Under the pieces are notes generated by a model. The model saw nothing but the letters and a program-made list of their open reading frames with translations, made no database searches and was not told the origin of the DNA. Both the position numbers and the translations under genes were made by a program. Of a DNA stretch of 64,000 nucleotides, positions 22,838 through 34,760 are shown piece by piece (within the stretch, counting starts at the first letter, position 1; each line of letters starts with the position of its first letter). Source of the stretch: Xenopus tropicalis (lineage: Eukaryota; Chordata; Amphibia; Anura; Pipidae); the NCBI RefSeq assembly GCF_000004195.4, contig NC_030678.2, positions 154,798,547 through 154,862,546 of the forward strand, in the 5' to 3' direction.

Positions 22838-25425
22838 CCAGCTATTGTTGCAAATGGAGGAGGCTTCAAAACTGGGTCAAGTTGTTATTATCGGGGACTT
22901 TAATTATCCGGACATTGACTGGAGTAATGGGGGGGCTAAGTCAGAAAAAGCTAGTAGGTTTGTAAATATGCTAAATGACAACTTTTTATTTCAGGCGGTT
23001 CAAGAACCTACTAGGAATGAGTCTATTTTGAACCTGGTAATATCTAATAATACTGAACTTATCTCTAACATTTGTGTGGCTGAGCATTTGGGGAACAGTG
23101 ATCACAACATGGTCTCCTTTGAGATAATGCTGCAGAGACAGCGCTATAAGGGAGTAACTAAAACGCTCAATTTTAGACGTGCAGACTTTGCCAGTATAAG
23201 GGCATCTCTGCAATGTGTCAACTGGGAAAGGCTTTTCATGGGGTTAGACACAGAAGGAAAATGGAACATCTTTAAAACATTGCTTTGTAGGTATACACAA
23301 CAGTATATCCCCTTGTAAGCAAGGAGAGGCATCGCAAAGCAAAACCTTTATGGCTGAATAAAAGAGTTAGGGTCGAGGTTGGTAAGAAAAAACGTGCTTT
23401 TAAAGCATTCAAGTTAGCTGGGACAGCGGAAACTTTAATCAGGTACAAGGAAGCAAATAAAGCAGCAAAAAAGCTATCAGGCAAGCTAAAATAGAGATGG
23501 AAAGGGATATTGCAGCAAGGAGTAAAAAGAATCCAAAATTATTTTTTAATTATGTGAATAGTAAAAAAATGAAGCAAGAAGGGGTGGGAACCTTATTATC
23601 ACGGGGGGGTACGTTGGTTGATGAGAACGGGGAAAAAGCAGAAATTTTGAACTCTTATTTTTCATCTGTCTATACATCTGAGGAGCCACATAATGAAGGC
23701 TTCCCTTTTAATATGCCCAGTGCTAGTAATTTAGCTACTGGCGCATGGGTCACTCAGGAGGAAATTCAAAAGAGACTTGAACATGTAAAGGTAAACAAAG
23801 GTCCAGGGCCGGATGGGATTCATCCCAGGGTATTAAATGAGCTGAGCGCTGTGATTTCCAAACCTCTTCACTTAATTTTTCAGGATTCGTTGAGGTTTGG
23901 CATGGTGCCGAGAGACTGGCAGATTGCTAATGTGGTGCCGTTATTTAAAAAGGGATCCCGTTCTCAGCCTGAAAACTATAGGCCTGTTAGTCTAACATCG
24001 GTAGTAGGAAATTTTTTGGAAGGGGTAATAAGGGATAGGGTACTTGAATACATTGCAGTTCACAATACTATTAGTTTGTGCCAGCATGGTTTTATACGTA
24101 ACAGATCTTGCCAGACTAATTTAGTCGCCTTTCATGAGGAGGTGAGTAGGAACCTTGATGCTGGAATGGCAGTTGATGTCATCTACTTGGACTTTGCTAA
24201 AGCGTTTGATACAGTACCTCACAGAAGGTTAATGATCAAATTAAGGAATATTGGCCTAGAACATAATATTTGTAATTGGATAGAGAACTGGCTGAAGGAT
24301 AGATTACAAAGAGTGGTGGTAAATGGAACATTTTCTAATTGGACCAGTATGGTTAGTGGAGTACCGCAGGGGTCAGTCCTTGGTCCTTTGCTTTTTAACT
24401 TGTTTATTAATGACCTGGAGGTGGGCATAGAGAGTACTGTTTCTATTTTTGCTGATGACACAAAATTGTGCAAAACTATAAGTTCCATGCAGGATGCTGC
24501 CGCTTTGCAGAGCGATTTGACAAAATTGGGAAACTGGGCAGCAAACTGGAAAATGAGGTTCAATGTTGATAAGTGCAAAGTTATGCATTTTGGTAGAAAT
24601 AATATAAACAAACTATCTACTGAATGGTAGTGTGTTGGGGGGATCCTTAATGGAGAAGGATCTGGGGGTTTTTGTTGATAACACGTTGTCTAATTCCAGG
24701 CAGTGTCATTCTGTGGCTACTAAAGCAAATAAAGTGCTGTCTTGTATAAAAAAGGGCATTGACTCAAGGGATGAGAACATAATTTTGCCCCTTTATAGGT
24801 CCCTGGTAAGGCCTCACCTTGAGTATGGGGGGCAGTTTTGGGCTCCAGTCCTTAAGAAGGATATTAATGAGCTGGAGAGAGTGCAGAGACTGCAACTAAA
24901 CTGGTTAAGGGGATGGGAGGGTTAAACTATGAGGTTAGACTGTCGAGGTTGGGGTTGTTTTCTCTGGAAAAGAGGCGCTTGCGAGGGGACATGATTACTC
25001 TGTACAAGTACATTAGAGGGGATTATAGGCAGATGGGGGATGTTCTTTTTTCCCATAAAAACAATCAACGCACCAGAGGCCCCCCCTTTAGATTAGAGGA
25101 ACGGAGCTTCCATTTGAAGCAGCGTAGGGGGTTTCTCACGGTGAGGGCAGTGAGGCCGTGGAATGCCCTTCCTAGAGATGTGGTAATGGCAGATTCCGTT
25201 AATGCCTATAAGAGGGGCCTGGATGAGTTCTTGAACAAGCAGAATATCCAAGGCTATTGTGATACTAATATCTACAGTTAGTACTAGTGGTTGTATGTAT
25301 AGTTTATGTATGTGAGTGTATAGATTGGTAGGTGTGGGTTGTGTGTGCTGGGTTTACTTGGATGGGTTGAACTTGATGGACTCTGGTCTTTTTTCAACCC
25401 TATGTAACTATGTAACTAACTAACT
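22838..25425 (+). mobile_element. CR1-type LINE copy C, longest copy
   Basis: This copy begins inside the endonuclease region, passes through the whole reverse transcriptase and ends with GGTTGAACTTGATGGACTCT, TTTTTTCAACCC and repeats of TATGTAAC. It is 5'-truncated, so the start of the second open frame and all of the first are missing. A hAT-type MITE is inserted 17 bp beyond its tail. Confidence 0.9.
22845..25281 (+). pseudogene. CR1 endonuclease-reverse transcriptase remnant (copy C)
   Basis: The first part (22845-23318) carries the C-terminal half of an apurinic-type endonuclease: GDFNYPDIDW with catalytic Asp and Asn (residues 17-20 of this frame) and the catalytic SDHN at 85-88. The main part (23497-24630) is a 377-residue reverse transcriptase segment with KGPGPDGIHPR, NYRPVSLTSVVG, YLDFAKAFDTVP, GVPQGSVLGP and FADDTKLC. 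The last parts reach a stop at 25279-25281. Comparison with copy D shows small breaks near 23312 (one C short), 23473 (one base), 24611 (two bases) and 24890 (one base). At least four breaks make it inactive. Confidence 0.9.
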
Positions 25426-25441
25426 ATATTGTAATAATGGA

Positions 25442-25754
25442 TAGTGATGAGTGAATTTTTTCGCCAGGCATGGATTTGCAGCAAATTTCCACATTTCGCC
25501 ATTGGCGATTTGTTTTGCGAAACTTCCATGAAAATTTGCCGGAGAAAAATTTGTCGTGTGGATTTTTTTTGTTGCACGTCAAATCGGGCGCGGCCGCATA
25601 AAAAAGGGCATGGTGGCGTCAAATCGGGCGCACCTGCGTCAAAAAAAGGCGGGTGACAAATGTGTTTCGCAAATTTTTTTGCCGTTTTGCAAATTTTCTT
25701 GCCATTTCACGAATTTTATGGCGAAGCGAAACAGGACTGATTCACTCATCACTA
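25442..25754. mobile_element. hAT-type MITE (TAGTGATGAGTGAAT ends) with perfect 8-bp target duplication
   Basis: TAGTGATGAGTGAAT and its mirror ATTCACTCATCACTA bound 313 bp. ATAATGGA stands exactly on both sides (25434-25441 and 25755-25762). The interior has many TTTCGC/GCGAAA words and GTCAAATCGGGCGC twice. Related fragments lie at 26255 and 38020. Confidence 0.92.
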
Positions 25755-25762
25755 ATAATGGA

Positions 25763-26254
25763 TACTAAAATGGATTATGGTGACTTCGAATAGGTACAAA
25801 AAATACTAAGAATATTTTTATTAACACGTATTTATAAAATGCTACAATATTCTGCAATATTGTACAAAAGATAGGTTTATACATTGAATATACGGCTTAC
25901 ATACAAACATACAACAGTACATTATTCTGATTCCTAAATTCAACAATACTAAGGGGCAGATTTGTTAACATTTAAGAACAAGTTTTCTGCTGCAAACTTA
26001 ACTTGACTATCTTAAAATTCAGGCTTTCGGAACTTATATATTCATGGTTCATGGTCTAACAATGGAGATTTTTAAAATTCGGGAAAAAACTTAAAAATAC
26101 TAACATGCTAACTCTGATTAATCTTCCTCCCGGTGTACATTGAATTTATTTCACAGTCAGCCAATAGCCCATAGAACTGACACTTTATTCCTGGGGTCTG
26201 AGGCACAGAGAGATCCAGCGACTTAAAGAATAAGTAAACAGTGATAAGCTAAAT
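25763..26254. other. Intergenic sequence, nothing recognised
   Basis: No coding segment or repeat family was recognised. Confidence 0.4.
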
Positions 26255-26450
26255 AATTTGCCAGGCATGGATTAGTGGCTTTATTCAAGAAACGGGTGCA
26301 AAATAGCATTGTGGAAAAATTTGCCACACGAAAAATAATTGTCGGCCGCGTCATAAAAATGATCACGTGCATAAAAAAAATTGTCACACCAATTTTTTTA
26401 CGTGCGCCATTTTCGCGGTTTCACAAATTCTTTGCCATTTCCTTTTTTTT
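26255..26450 (+). repeat. Decayed internal fragment of the TAGTGATGAG hAT family
   Basis: TTTGCCAGGCATGGATT, CGGCCGCGTCATAAAA and TTTGCCATTT follow the order of the element at 25442 (TTCGCCAGGCATGGATT there). Both termini are missing. Confidence 0.6.
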
Positions 26451-26493
26451 CTCTAAAATTACTTTAAACAACCCCTATAATAACATACCTTAA

Positions 26494-26789
26494 GGTGGCC
26501 ATACACGTACCAATAACGATCTTTCCTGCGACCATTGCTCACAGGAAAGATTGTTCATTCCCTCCACTGGCATTCAGGGCTGAATTGTCAGAAATGGAGG
26601 TAGAAACAATAGGGATTCTGACTCCACCAGACGATTCAGCCCTAAACGCAGATTTTGCTTGGGTGCCTTCAACGTGACTGATATCTGAAGCTTTTGTAAA
26701 ATTGTTCGTCATGTCGATCCGCCATACATGCACCGAATATTGTATGAAACTAGGTTTTGTACGATACTATTGGTGCATGTATGGCAAAC
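26494..26789 (+). mobile_element. TTAA-type MITE (GGTGGCCATACACG ends)
   Basis: TTAA (26490-26493) precedes GGTGGCCATACACGTACC; the right end is GGTGCATGTATGGC. Long mirrored arms occur inside, for example CCAGACGATTCAGCCC and GGGCTGAATTGTCAG. It has no coding capacity. Confidence 0.75.
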
Positions 26790-27227
26790 TTTAGCCCCTG
26801 CATTCAGTCTGATCTGGTTGCTGAATTCATTTTAGAGATAGAAAAAAAAATGTTTACTTTCTTTAACCTTTGAATTATTTTTGCATTGAAATTGTCACAG
26901 TTTTTTCTCACAATAAATCACTACAAAATCACATTTTTTTTCAGCGGCAAAACTGTGTTTTGGCATCAAAAACCCCAAACCAAAAAAAATCCTTAGTAAA
27001 TGCCCCCTTTAATGTTGCAAGGCTGCAAAAAGGGGTGCAATTCCCCATGGTTTCTGCACCTTGTGCCCTGTACTTTGAAAAAATTGCTGCAGGTCTCAGT
27101 GCTCCGAAACAGAGACCCGCATTCCCATGAATGTCAGTGCCTTTTTGGGTAGCAATATGTTTGCCCCTCCTATCCATTCCTGGCACTATGACAAAAGGCA
27201 AGGACAGAGCTGTGTTGCACCCTCTGG

Positions 27228-27506
27228 CAGTGTCGGACTGGCCCACCAGGATACCAGGAAAACTCCCGGTGGGCCCAGGTGTCAGTGGGCCCTCCTGCTC
27301 CTGAGCATTTGGCCTGTTTTATGGTCATTCCCTATTTCTGAATGGGAACAAAGAGGAGAAATAGATGGAAGAATAGATGCTAGCATGTAAATAAAAGAGA
27401 CTAGGAGAATAAAGAGTTTGGGCGAGGAAAGGAGGAAAATAGTTTGGAGAGTGGGCCTAGGGTCTAAGGTTTTCTGGTGGGCCCCTGAGGTCCCAGTCCC
27501 ACACTG
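27228..27506. mobile_element. hAT-type MITE (GTCGGACTGG family), second copy with perfect target duplication
   Basis: CAGTGTCGGACTGG starts the element and CCCACACTG ends it. CCCTCTGG is repeated exactly at 27220-27227 and 27507-27514. The sub-terminal GGGAAAACTCCCGGTGGGCC-like hairpin is shared with 3435-3712. At 279 bp it is almost the same length as the first copy (278 bp), but the centre is much less GC-rich. Confidence 0.9.
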
Positions 27507-27514
27507 CCCTCTGG

Positions 27515-30500
27515 TTCTGTTCTCAGCCATTAGCCCTGGATTTCCAATCTGGCACTAAATACAGGGGCACTTTTGCATTTGCAAATGACCTCTAGTATCT
27601 CCCCAGTATGATCACTATGCCAAACGTTCTTTAGGTTGTTCTGTTTTATTTTCCTAATGTGATATCTGACTACTTTGAGACTCAAAAAAATGTAGTCGAC
27701 TGTCCTCAGCCTGCCTTTAACCTGCATACTCCCAATCCCACAATTCCCTGCACAAGTGATGTCAATAAGGAAAGGAACATCACAGTGCAATACATTGTGG
27801 GCTATGTAGTTCCTGTATGCTGTCTGTAAGCTGTTGAGAAGTTGTTACAATTTGTAACATCAGTGTTTTAGTCCCTCCTCCCCTGCCAGGATTTCAAATG
27901 ATGAAAAAAAGGAATGGTCTAACCGTTTTGCAGCTGGATTTCAGCATATAAAAATGGTATTTATGCTTTTGAAGGAACAGATTACAGTGATAGGTATATA
28001 AGGGGTTTCTGTGTTGTGTGGGGCTCTGACAATTTTTGGTTTGGAAACCTTTAATGAATAAATATTAAAAATGTTGCTAAGAATTACATTTGCTTTCATT
28101 AGGAAAATGTTTATATCCTCTTTAAGAACACCTCATGCTGGACCCCCTCCCTCCTGTGGGGACCTTTGATGTTTAGCATTTCAGGATCAAAACAATATCA
28201 GCATTGAATAGTCTTCATCCACAAAGTGTCATTTTGGAAATAATGTTATTTTGAATTTGTGTGTACCTAGTGGGAAGCATAAATACATGATATAAAACTA
28301 TTGCACAACCCTCTTGTATTTTTAGAAGTTATTATAAAGTGGGTTATTTCCTTCTAAAGGAATAAAATGTTCCAATGTGAGGAAGCTACGAAATTCTAGA
28401 TTTCTGAATCACTCAAATTGTGTAACAGCATGCAGTCGGAGACTTCTCAGCCCTCTGCTTTGCTTCATGCTCCCTGTCTGATCTCAGAACGTGTCCTTTC
28501 ACCCCTACTCTAATCTTCTTCTCCCTTCCATGATCTCATTCTTAAGGACTTTTCTCAATTTATCCAATTAGAGCTTGGTTAACCTTCTCCGACTTCTTGG
28601 TCAGCCTTCTGGAATTGTCTGAATGTTTCTAAAAATCTGAAGCCTCTGCAAAACGCCGGCTCTTGTGATCTGGATGAAGGCTCATTATAAGTGTTTGTCT
28701 AATTTATATATATGATATGTCACAGTTTCCACTACTGCATATGCCCAAGTCATTACGTTAGTTTGGGGTAAAGTTCAAGGACACAGTTTCAGGCAATAGG
28801 ATGTGCATGTAATAAGCAAATTCCAAGGAAATCCTCCAAAATGACTTGACTTCCACTGCTCACATTTACCTAAAGCTTCACTACACAGCTCATTACTATA
28901 ACATTTCAGTTATTTTTATTGCATTAAGCATTTCAGACTTTTTTTTTTTTATAGGTGGTAACACCCCTTTATCAGCATACCCATTATCTATAAATCTTCA
29001 AAAACAGCCTGCAACCCTTCCCAAACCTGGTAAAATCCTCTCTAAAAAGGATTTTAATGGATTTTGGAGCAGGTATCAGGCCCCTTCTTCTGCCTTACAA
29101 ACAGAGGAGACAGTGGAGGCTGGAATTTCAACTCTACAAGTTCTGTCTATTTGGTCAGTACTGACTCTCCACTTTGGAATTTCAGCATCTATCTGGTTGC
29201 TAGGCACTAAATTACCCTAGAAACCAGGCAGTAGTTTGAATAAGAAACTGGGAAATAAACAGGAGAGGGCCTGAATAGGAAGTTAAGTAACAAAAAGTAA
29301 CAATAACAATAGTGTTTTGGCTGCCAGGGTCAGTGACCCCCATTTGACGAGTCAAAAGAAGTAGGTAAATCATTCAAAAACTATACAAAATAAAGAATGC
29401 AGACCAATTGAGCTGCATGCACTTTTTGCCTGTTGTTTCAATCACAAATATATCTATGGGTTTTGTTATTTCTTGAGCTAATCAGGGTAACTGAGGAAAT
29501 TAAAGCTACTCCTTATTTGGTTCTTGCAAGGTACCCCTTACCCTGTTAAAGTCAAAAAATAACAAGAAGATTTTATGTGATTAAAAAAATAGCTAAAAAG
29601 CATGTCCAGCACAAGCCCTATTCATTGCACTTGTGTTGAACAATGGGGTGCACTGCACCTTTAAATTATTCCTATAGAAATTAGGTAGAAATTAAGTTTT
29701 AAAAGGGATACTTTGAAAGTTTGCCATATATGTCTATGTACATCTCACTATAAAACATTAATAAATACAAACAGAGCAAAAATGACACACATGGAATAGC
29801 TATAAATACCCAAAGGACAAGCATAATGGAGTCTTATTCAAAACATGACTTATCACGTTTAATTATATAAGTGGACTGCCCTGCAACTTGACTGGCCACT
29901 TGACTGGCTGCGGCTGAATGTCCTCCACTGAATGACGTTTTTATGTCTATATGAAGAAACCTTCCAATGACTGTAACTGACTTTAACATTTCATGCGGAA
30001 TGGAAAATATATATAAAATAAGTGCTAATATCCTGTGTCCCTTAGTTACAAAGGCATGACGAGTACAGGGACAATCAGCAAGAGCTATATGAGGCAGATG
30101 ATGTTAATAAATGTGTCCTTCTGACCTTGGCAAATGATGACCAAAATGTCAGTGTTTGGAGTGGAATATCTTATCACCAGAAGTTACATGTGCTCAGACT
30201 TCACTTCTCTATTATTCGGAAGACACTGGAGTTTCCGCCACAAGACAACACAAACACACGCCCAAATAAAGCAGCTTGTCATCTGTCTCATGTTTTTCCA
30301 TTTATGAAAATGGGTGAGGTTACAATTTAGATTATGGTTCCTAAATCTTCTTCTGAGGTCACTGCTTGATATAGTATGCACTTACATTTCCTGAGAACAG
30401 GGTTGTCTAGTTCAAGTAGTCATTTAATTATTAAACATCTACAGGCCAAAGAGAGTCAGCGTACCACATGGGGCTACCCAGAGCAAAATAGAATGCTACA

Positions 30501-30554
30501 CCAGGAAAACATTACAGTGCTTCTTTCCGACTGCAAGTGCAGTTGTGGTCCCGC
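27515..30554. other. Intergenic sequence, nothing recognised
   Basis: I see no gene in this 3-kb stretch. ACATTGTGGGCTATGTAGTT at about 27792 is a weak relative of the ACTACAATTCCCAG repeats. Confidence 0.4.
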
Positions 30555-30745
30555 AAGGGTATAAAGTGCCACAAGGGTACGCAGCGCTGTACAATCTTAC
30601 AAAATTCAAAATTACACACAGGGAGGACAAGTATTATAATAAATAAATACAATAAATATATATAAATGCACAGGGATAAGTGCCATGTGGTATGAGACAC
30701 AGTAGGAAGGAGGTCCCTGCTTGTAGAGCTTACAGTCTAAGTGGT
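30555..30745 (-). repeat. L2-type LINE 3' UTR, inverted
   Basis: GTGCCACAAGGGTACGCAGC, AATTACACACAGGGAGGAC and AGGTCCCTGCTTGTAGAGC are reverse-complement matches to 8840-9030, in order. No coding part is attached. Confidence 0.75.
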
Positions 30746-32484
30746 TGAAGCAGAAGCAGAGCACTTAAAGCAGAGGAACTCCCATAGAGGCCCCCAAAAC
30801 CCGTCCGTCCCTCCGAGCGCACGTACCTGCAGCGCATAGGGGGAGGGAGACCGGTGGATCAGTGGAGCGCCCTGAGGGCATAGGATCTGGGCCAGTCTGA
30901 CCCTGGTTTCCACTACCTTGAGAGCATTCAGTAGCTCCAGGGTACCCTCAGTGTCAATGGGCACAGCGCGTGCATCACTTGCATGCCAAACACTGGAAAT
31001 TACATCAACTGGACTTTGAAAATAATCGGTGCAATTGTGTTTATTTTGTGATGAAGTGCAAGAGTGATTCGGTCAATTTTGATTGGGTAAGTTGTGTCAG
31101 ACGCACTGCTCCCTTGCACACTGGAACTTTAGGGGAAAGGGCTGCATTATGGGGAAAAAAACATGGTGACTACATGTTGCTCACTGCATTTTTGGTCACA
31201 AATGACCCCTTAGATTCTGGAAAAAAAAATGTACATATGCCCCTCTTCTTTAGAGGGGGTTTGAGATATAAATACTTTATTATTGTCAACTTAACATTTT
31301 TTCTTACTGCAATCCTGAATATGCTAGTTATCAGTGGAGCATTACAAACCCCCGACTCAAACTGGAATTAGCCAATTAGACCAGGTAAAGGCTGTCTATG
31401 ACTCACAGCATGAGTGTGTTTGCAGCTGGTAAAAATGTTAGGTTGAGGAACCCACAAGCAAATCACGAAATATATAAACAACTAAAGTATAAGAAAAAAT
31501 AATAAAGACTTTTTGCAAAAGAGGTTTATTAAACATTCACAACAGGTTAGTGTTATATTTGCAACTTATACTAATTATTTTATGTTGATAAAGCTAAGTA
31601 GACCTGTGGGTAGACAGGTCTGCTCAAAAATGTTTTTTGATGATGCTTTCATTTTCCATTTCCCTCCATTTATGAAAGCTCAAACAAATCCAGTCAATCA
31701 GGGTTTTAATTTATTGACCAGAATTGCTCCATGTAGGTTACCATATTGACTATAGTGGTTGTTCATTAATTGGGTCATGATTGCTTATTCTGTGGGCAGC
31801 TTTGGATAGATTAAAAAAAATAGTTTGAAATATTGAGTGCAGAATGGAACTTATTTCTAGTAGGCAGTAGTGATCATATACGATTAGGAAGGCAGTGTGC
31901 AAAGTGCAAAAAATAGGTCCACTCATTTTCGAGCACTGAGACTTGAGGTTAGCCCTATAAATAAATGTTTAGCAGTACTGTATTCATGAGCAGTGGGTGG
32001 TTGGAAGGCATGTAGGCACACCGTAGCCATCTACAAAGTTAGGGAGTGGCAGGCAATCCTTACCATCTGAAATAGAGCAGAATGCAGCCAGACCTAGGTA
32101 TGAAGTGGTCTAGCATTTCTTCCCTGGGTCTAAATAAAGGCCCCCCATTTTGTTCATAAGTGTCCTCATGCTATGAATGTATCAGCTAACTTACCTATCC
32201 ATGTAATAAGCAACCCCAGTGAATGAGACTGTGCAGATACAGGGCTAATGGATCTTAAATACGTATATATTATCTTAAATATGTCTTGGGACCATGAAAT
32301 TGAGGATGCAGGGGTTTGATTGTCCTCAGCCCTTATGAAGTATGCAGTAAAGTTGGTGACTGCTTCCTATGTCAAGAAAAGTCTTTAGCTGTGTAAGAAA
32401 TCTCACTAAAGGTCACTAAGGTGGTCATACATGGGCTACATATAAGGTGATATAGAACTAAAGAATAATCATTTAAGGAACATT
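30746..32484. other. Intergenic sequence, possible old dispersed repeat
   Basis: At 30890-31170, words such as GTAGCTCCAGGGTA, TGCATCACTTGCATGC, GAACACTGG-like CAAACACTGG and TGGGGAAAAAAACATGG recur near 37650-37920 and 44070-44350. This suggests an unnamed dispersed family. No gene is seen. Confidence 0.4.
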
Positions 32485-33146
32485 AGGGTTGATTCACTAA
32501 AGTGCGATAACGCTTATTGCATGCTTTTTTGCGTTAAAATTGACGCGAAAAAAAACACGTGATTCGCTAAAGTATTATCGCATGCGTTAAGTTGCATATC
32601 GCGTGCATTAAATAGCGCGCAACCACATGAATTAATTTTACCGAATTGCATTAATTCTCACGCAGAAATATTACTAACGCATGATGAACACTTAGACGCG
32701 CTAAATATCTCATTAGTCAATGCGAAAATTAACACCTACTTGGGGCAGGCGGTAATTATAGAAAAGTACAGTTCATGAGCTTTTGGCAACACAATATGGA
32801 CTTTGCAGTGGGATTTATTCAAGTCTGTGTTAGAGTGATGCAGCCGCCAGTTTGCAGGGAAATGGTCATTTTCAAAAGTAGTAGTTTTACGAACGTAATG
32901 CTGTGTATGGCTAATATGGCGTGCGCGCGATAAGTAGCCCACATGCGTTAATTAGCGCCCGTTGCATCAAATACTGCACAAAAATAGTCTTCACAACTTA
33001 AATAACGCAAACAGCATCGCGTCTAAATTAACGCAAATGTCCTTTTAGTGAATTGTGCGTTAAGATGCGAAAAATTCGACGTGATAAAATTGTTAACGCA
33101 TGCTATAAATAGTGCTCATTTTAATGCACCTTAGTGAATCAACCCT
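32485..33146. mobile_element. Long (662-bp) palindromic element, AGGGTTGATTCACTAA ends
   Basis: The ends AGGGTTGATTCACTAAAGTG and TTAGTGAATCAACCCT are inverted repeats flanked by ATT on both sides. The sub-terminal zones are full of GCGTTAA, TAACGC and GCATGC words, and the centre (32735-32900) is AT-rich and unrelated. It has no open frame of interest. The long arms suggest a MITE or a deleted DNA transposon. Confidence 0.75.
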
Positions 33147-33483
33147 ATTGCGTAAACTGATAGAATAAACTTTTTTTTTCCAGTGTTCAAGATTAGAATC
33201 TGGGTAAAGCAGCACACTGCCACTACTGTGTATAGACCTCCTGTGTTGGGCCAACTGGGGCCAATGTTTGATTCTTGTTGTGTCGAGTTCTGGCGCAAAT
33301 GTACGTTTTCTAATACAAATATATACTGTAGTTGAGGTGCAATAATGATTCTCTCTCATTCCTGTTTTAACTACAGTTCATGGTATGTATGTCATGGTTC
33401 TGATACTTTGCCTTTCTTGCTTTCTTCTTTTCTTGGGAAAGGGGGCAGGAACAATGAAGCCTAGGAAAATCCTCTTAACAATG
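33147..33483. other. Intergenic sequence, nothing recognised
   Basis: No coding segment or repeat family was recognised. Confidence 0.4.
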
Positions 33484-33794
33484 GGGGCTTATTTATCAAT
33501 TTTGGAATTTTGTTAATTTGAGGGTTTTTGTTTCAATTCAATAAATAAATAAATATAAATAATAAACTTGAAATATTACTAAATTCAAATGTTTGTTGAT
33601 TGAATTAAACTGTGAAAAAACCTCAAATGCATCAAATTGGTATTCTACAACTCTCATTGACTTTTTCAGATTTTTTGTGCTTAATACATTTTGAGCAGTT
33701 TTCGAGTTTTGGAAACCATAATTAGAATTTGGCAGTTTTTGCACAAATAAAATTGCAGATAAAATTAGAATTAAAACATTGATAAATCAGCCCC
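33484..33794. mobile_element. AT-rich MITE, GGGGCTTATTTATCAAT ends
   Basis: GGGGCTTATTTATCAAT and ATTGATAAATCAGCCCC are inverted ends about 310 bp apart. The interior is AT-rich with mirrored words (TTTGAGGGTTTTTG and CAGTTTTTGCACAAAT). It resembles the GGGGCTGATTTACTAA palindromes only in its outermost bases. Confidence 0.65.
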
Positions 33795-34624
33795 ATTGTT
33801 CTTTAACCATATCAATGCCACATTAAAAAAACTGCAGTATGAATTGGTGAATATACTACCCTACGTAGATGTGTTGAGGGGCGTATGTGCATAGAAGGCA
33901 AGGGATATAGTGGCTGGAGGTAACTGGATCTGTTGCACTTGGGGAGACAAGGATAGGCCTCTTAAAAAATACCAAAGTAAAACTCATGAACTACGGCTTT
34001 TTACAGATGCCCTGTACTGTAACCCAGAGACAAGAATGATCTCCTAGCTGCTCACCAGTAGAACTACACTGGGGAATCTTTCCAGTTTTTACTTGCAGGA
34101 GGCAACGCCTCTTACATCTTAAGGCAAGCAACATTATTAGTCCATCAATAAACATATCAGGTAACCATCAACTGTGCACCCGTTTCATCACAACATGTGA
34201 CAACTCCATTACATCTCTGTATAGATCCGCGGTGACATCAATCATAGCTGAAAAGCTTCATTACCTCCTTAATATAACGCTATGTCATTATACAGAATGT
34301 TAGCCTATGAGCCACTGATACAATTCTCAAGGCTCAAGGAATGCGTCACTGGGATAAGTGAAAAAATAAGTAAAACCCATGCACTGTTTAAAGGGCATTA
34401 ACATTCTTGACAACTACTTTCCACTGATTTTTATGTTGGAGAAACATAGTAGAAACTAACTATACCTGTCTAGATACCTGACGCATTAGGGAAGTATAAA
34501 CTTTTTCTGATAACCAGCTTCAGGAGTGGTAGACATTTCTCCACAAAGATGGGAATATACAGTTCAGCCACTGATATAATGAGCTATGTGGATAGGCAAG
34601 TAAAGCAGTAACACTTAAAGAAGA
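33795..34624. other. Intergenic sequence, nothing recognised
   Basis: No coding segment or repeat family was recognised. Confidence 0.4.
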
Positions 34625-34760
34625 AGTAAAGTCATTTTGGCATTTTATTGCCAATAGATTCACCACATTAGTGTCACCTAGAATGCTATATTTAATCAGC
34701 AGAAAGCTTTACCTAATAAAATAGCTTTTAGTAAAGACAGCTGCCATTTTAGCTTGGTCT
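34625..34760 (+). repeat. T2-type MITE relative
   Basis: AGTCATTTTGGCATTTTATT and GCCAATAGATTCACCAC, then GCAGAAAGCTTTACC, match 9866-9970 (inverted) and 10600-10765. The terminus is eroded. Confidence 0.65.

Noticed and set aside
24219..24611. Antisense frames of 119-130 residues within CR1 copies (also 5521-5880 and 47139-47498)
   Set aside because: They recur in every copy only because they are the reverse strand of the reverse transcriptase sequence.
30970..31371. 133-residue open frame
   Set aside because: It starts in a dispersed repeat and has no recognisable domain or exon signals.
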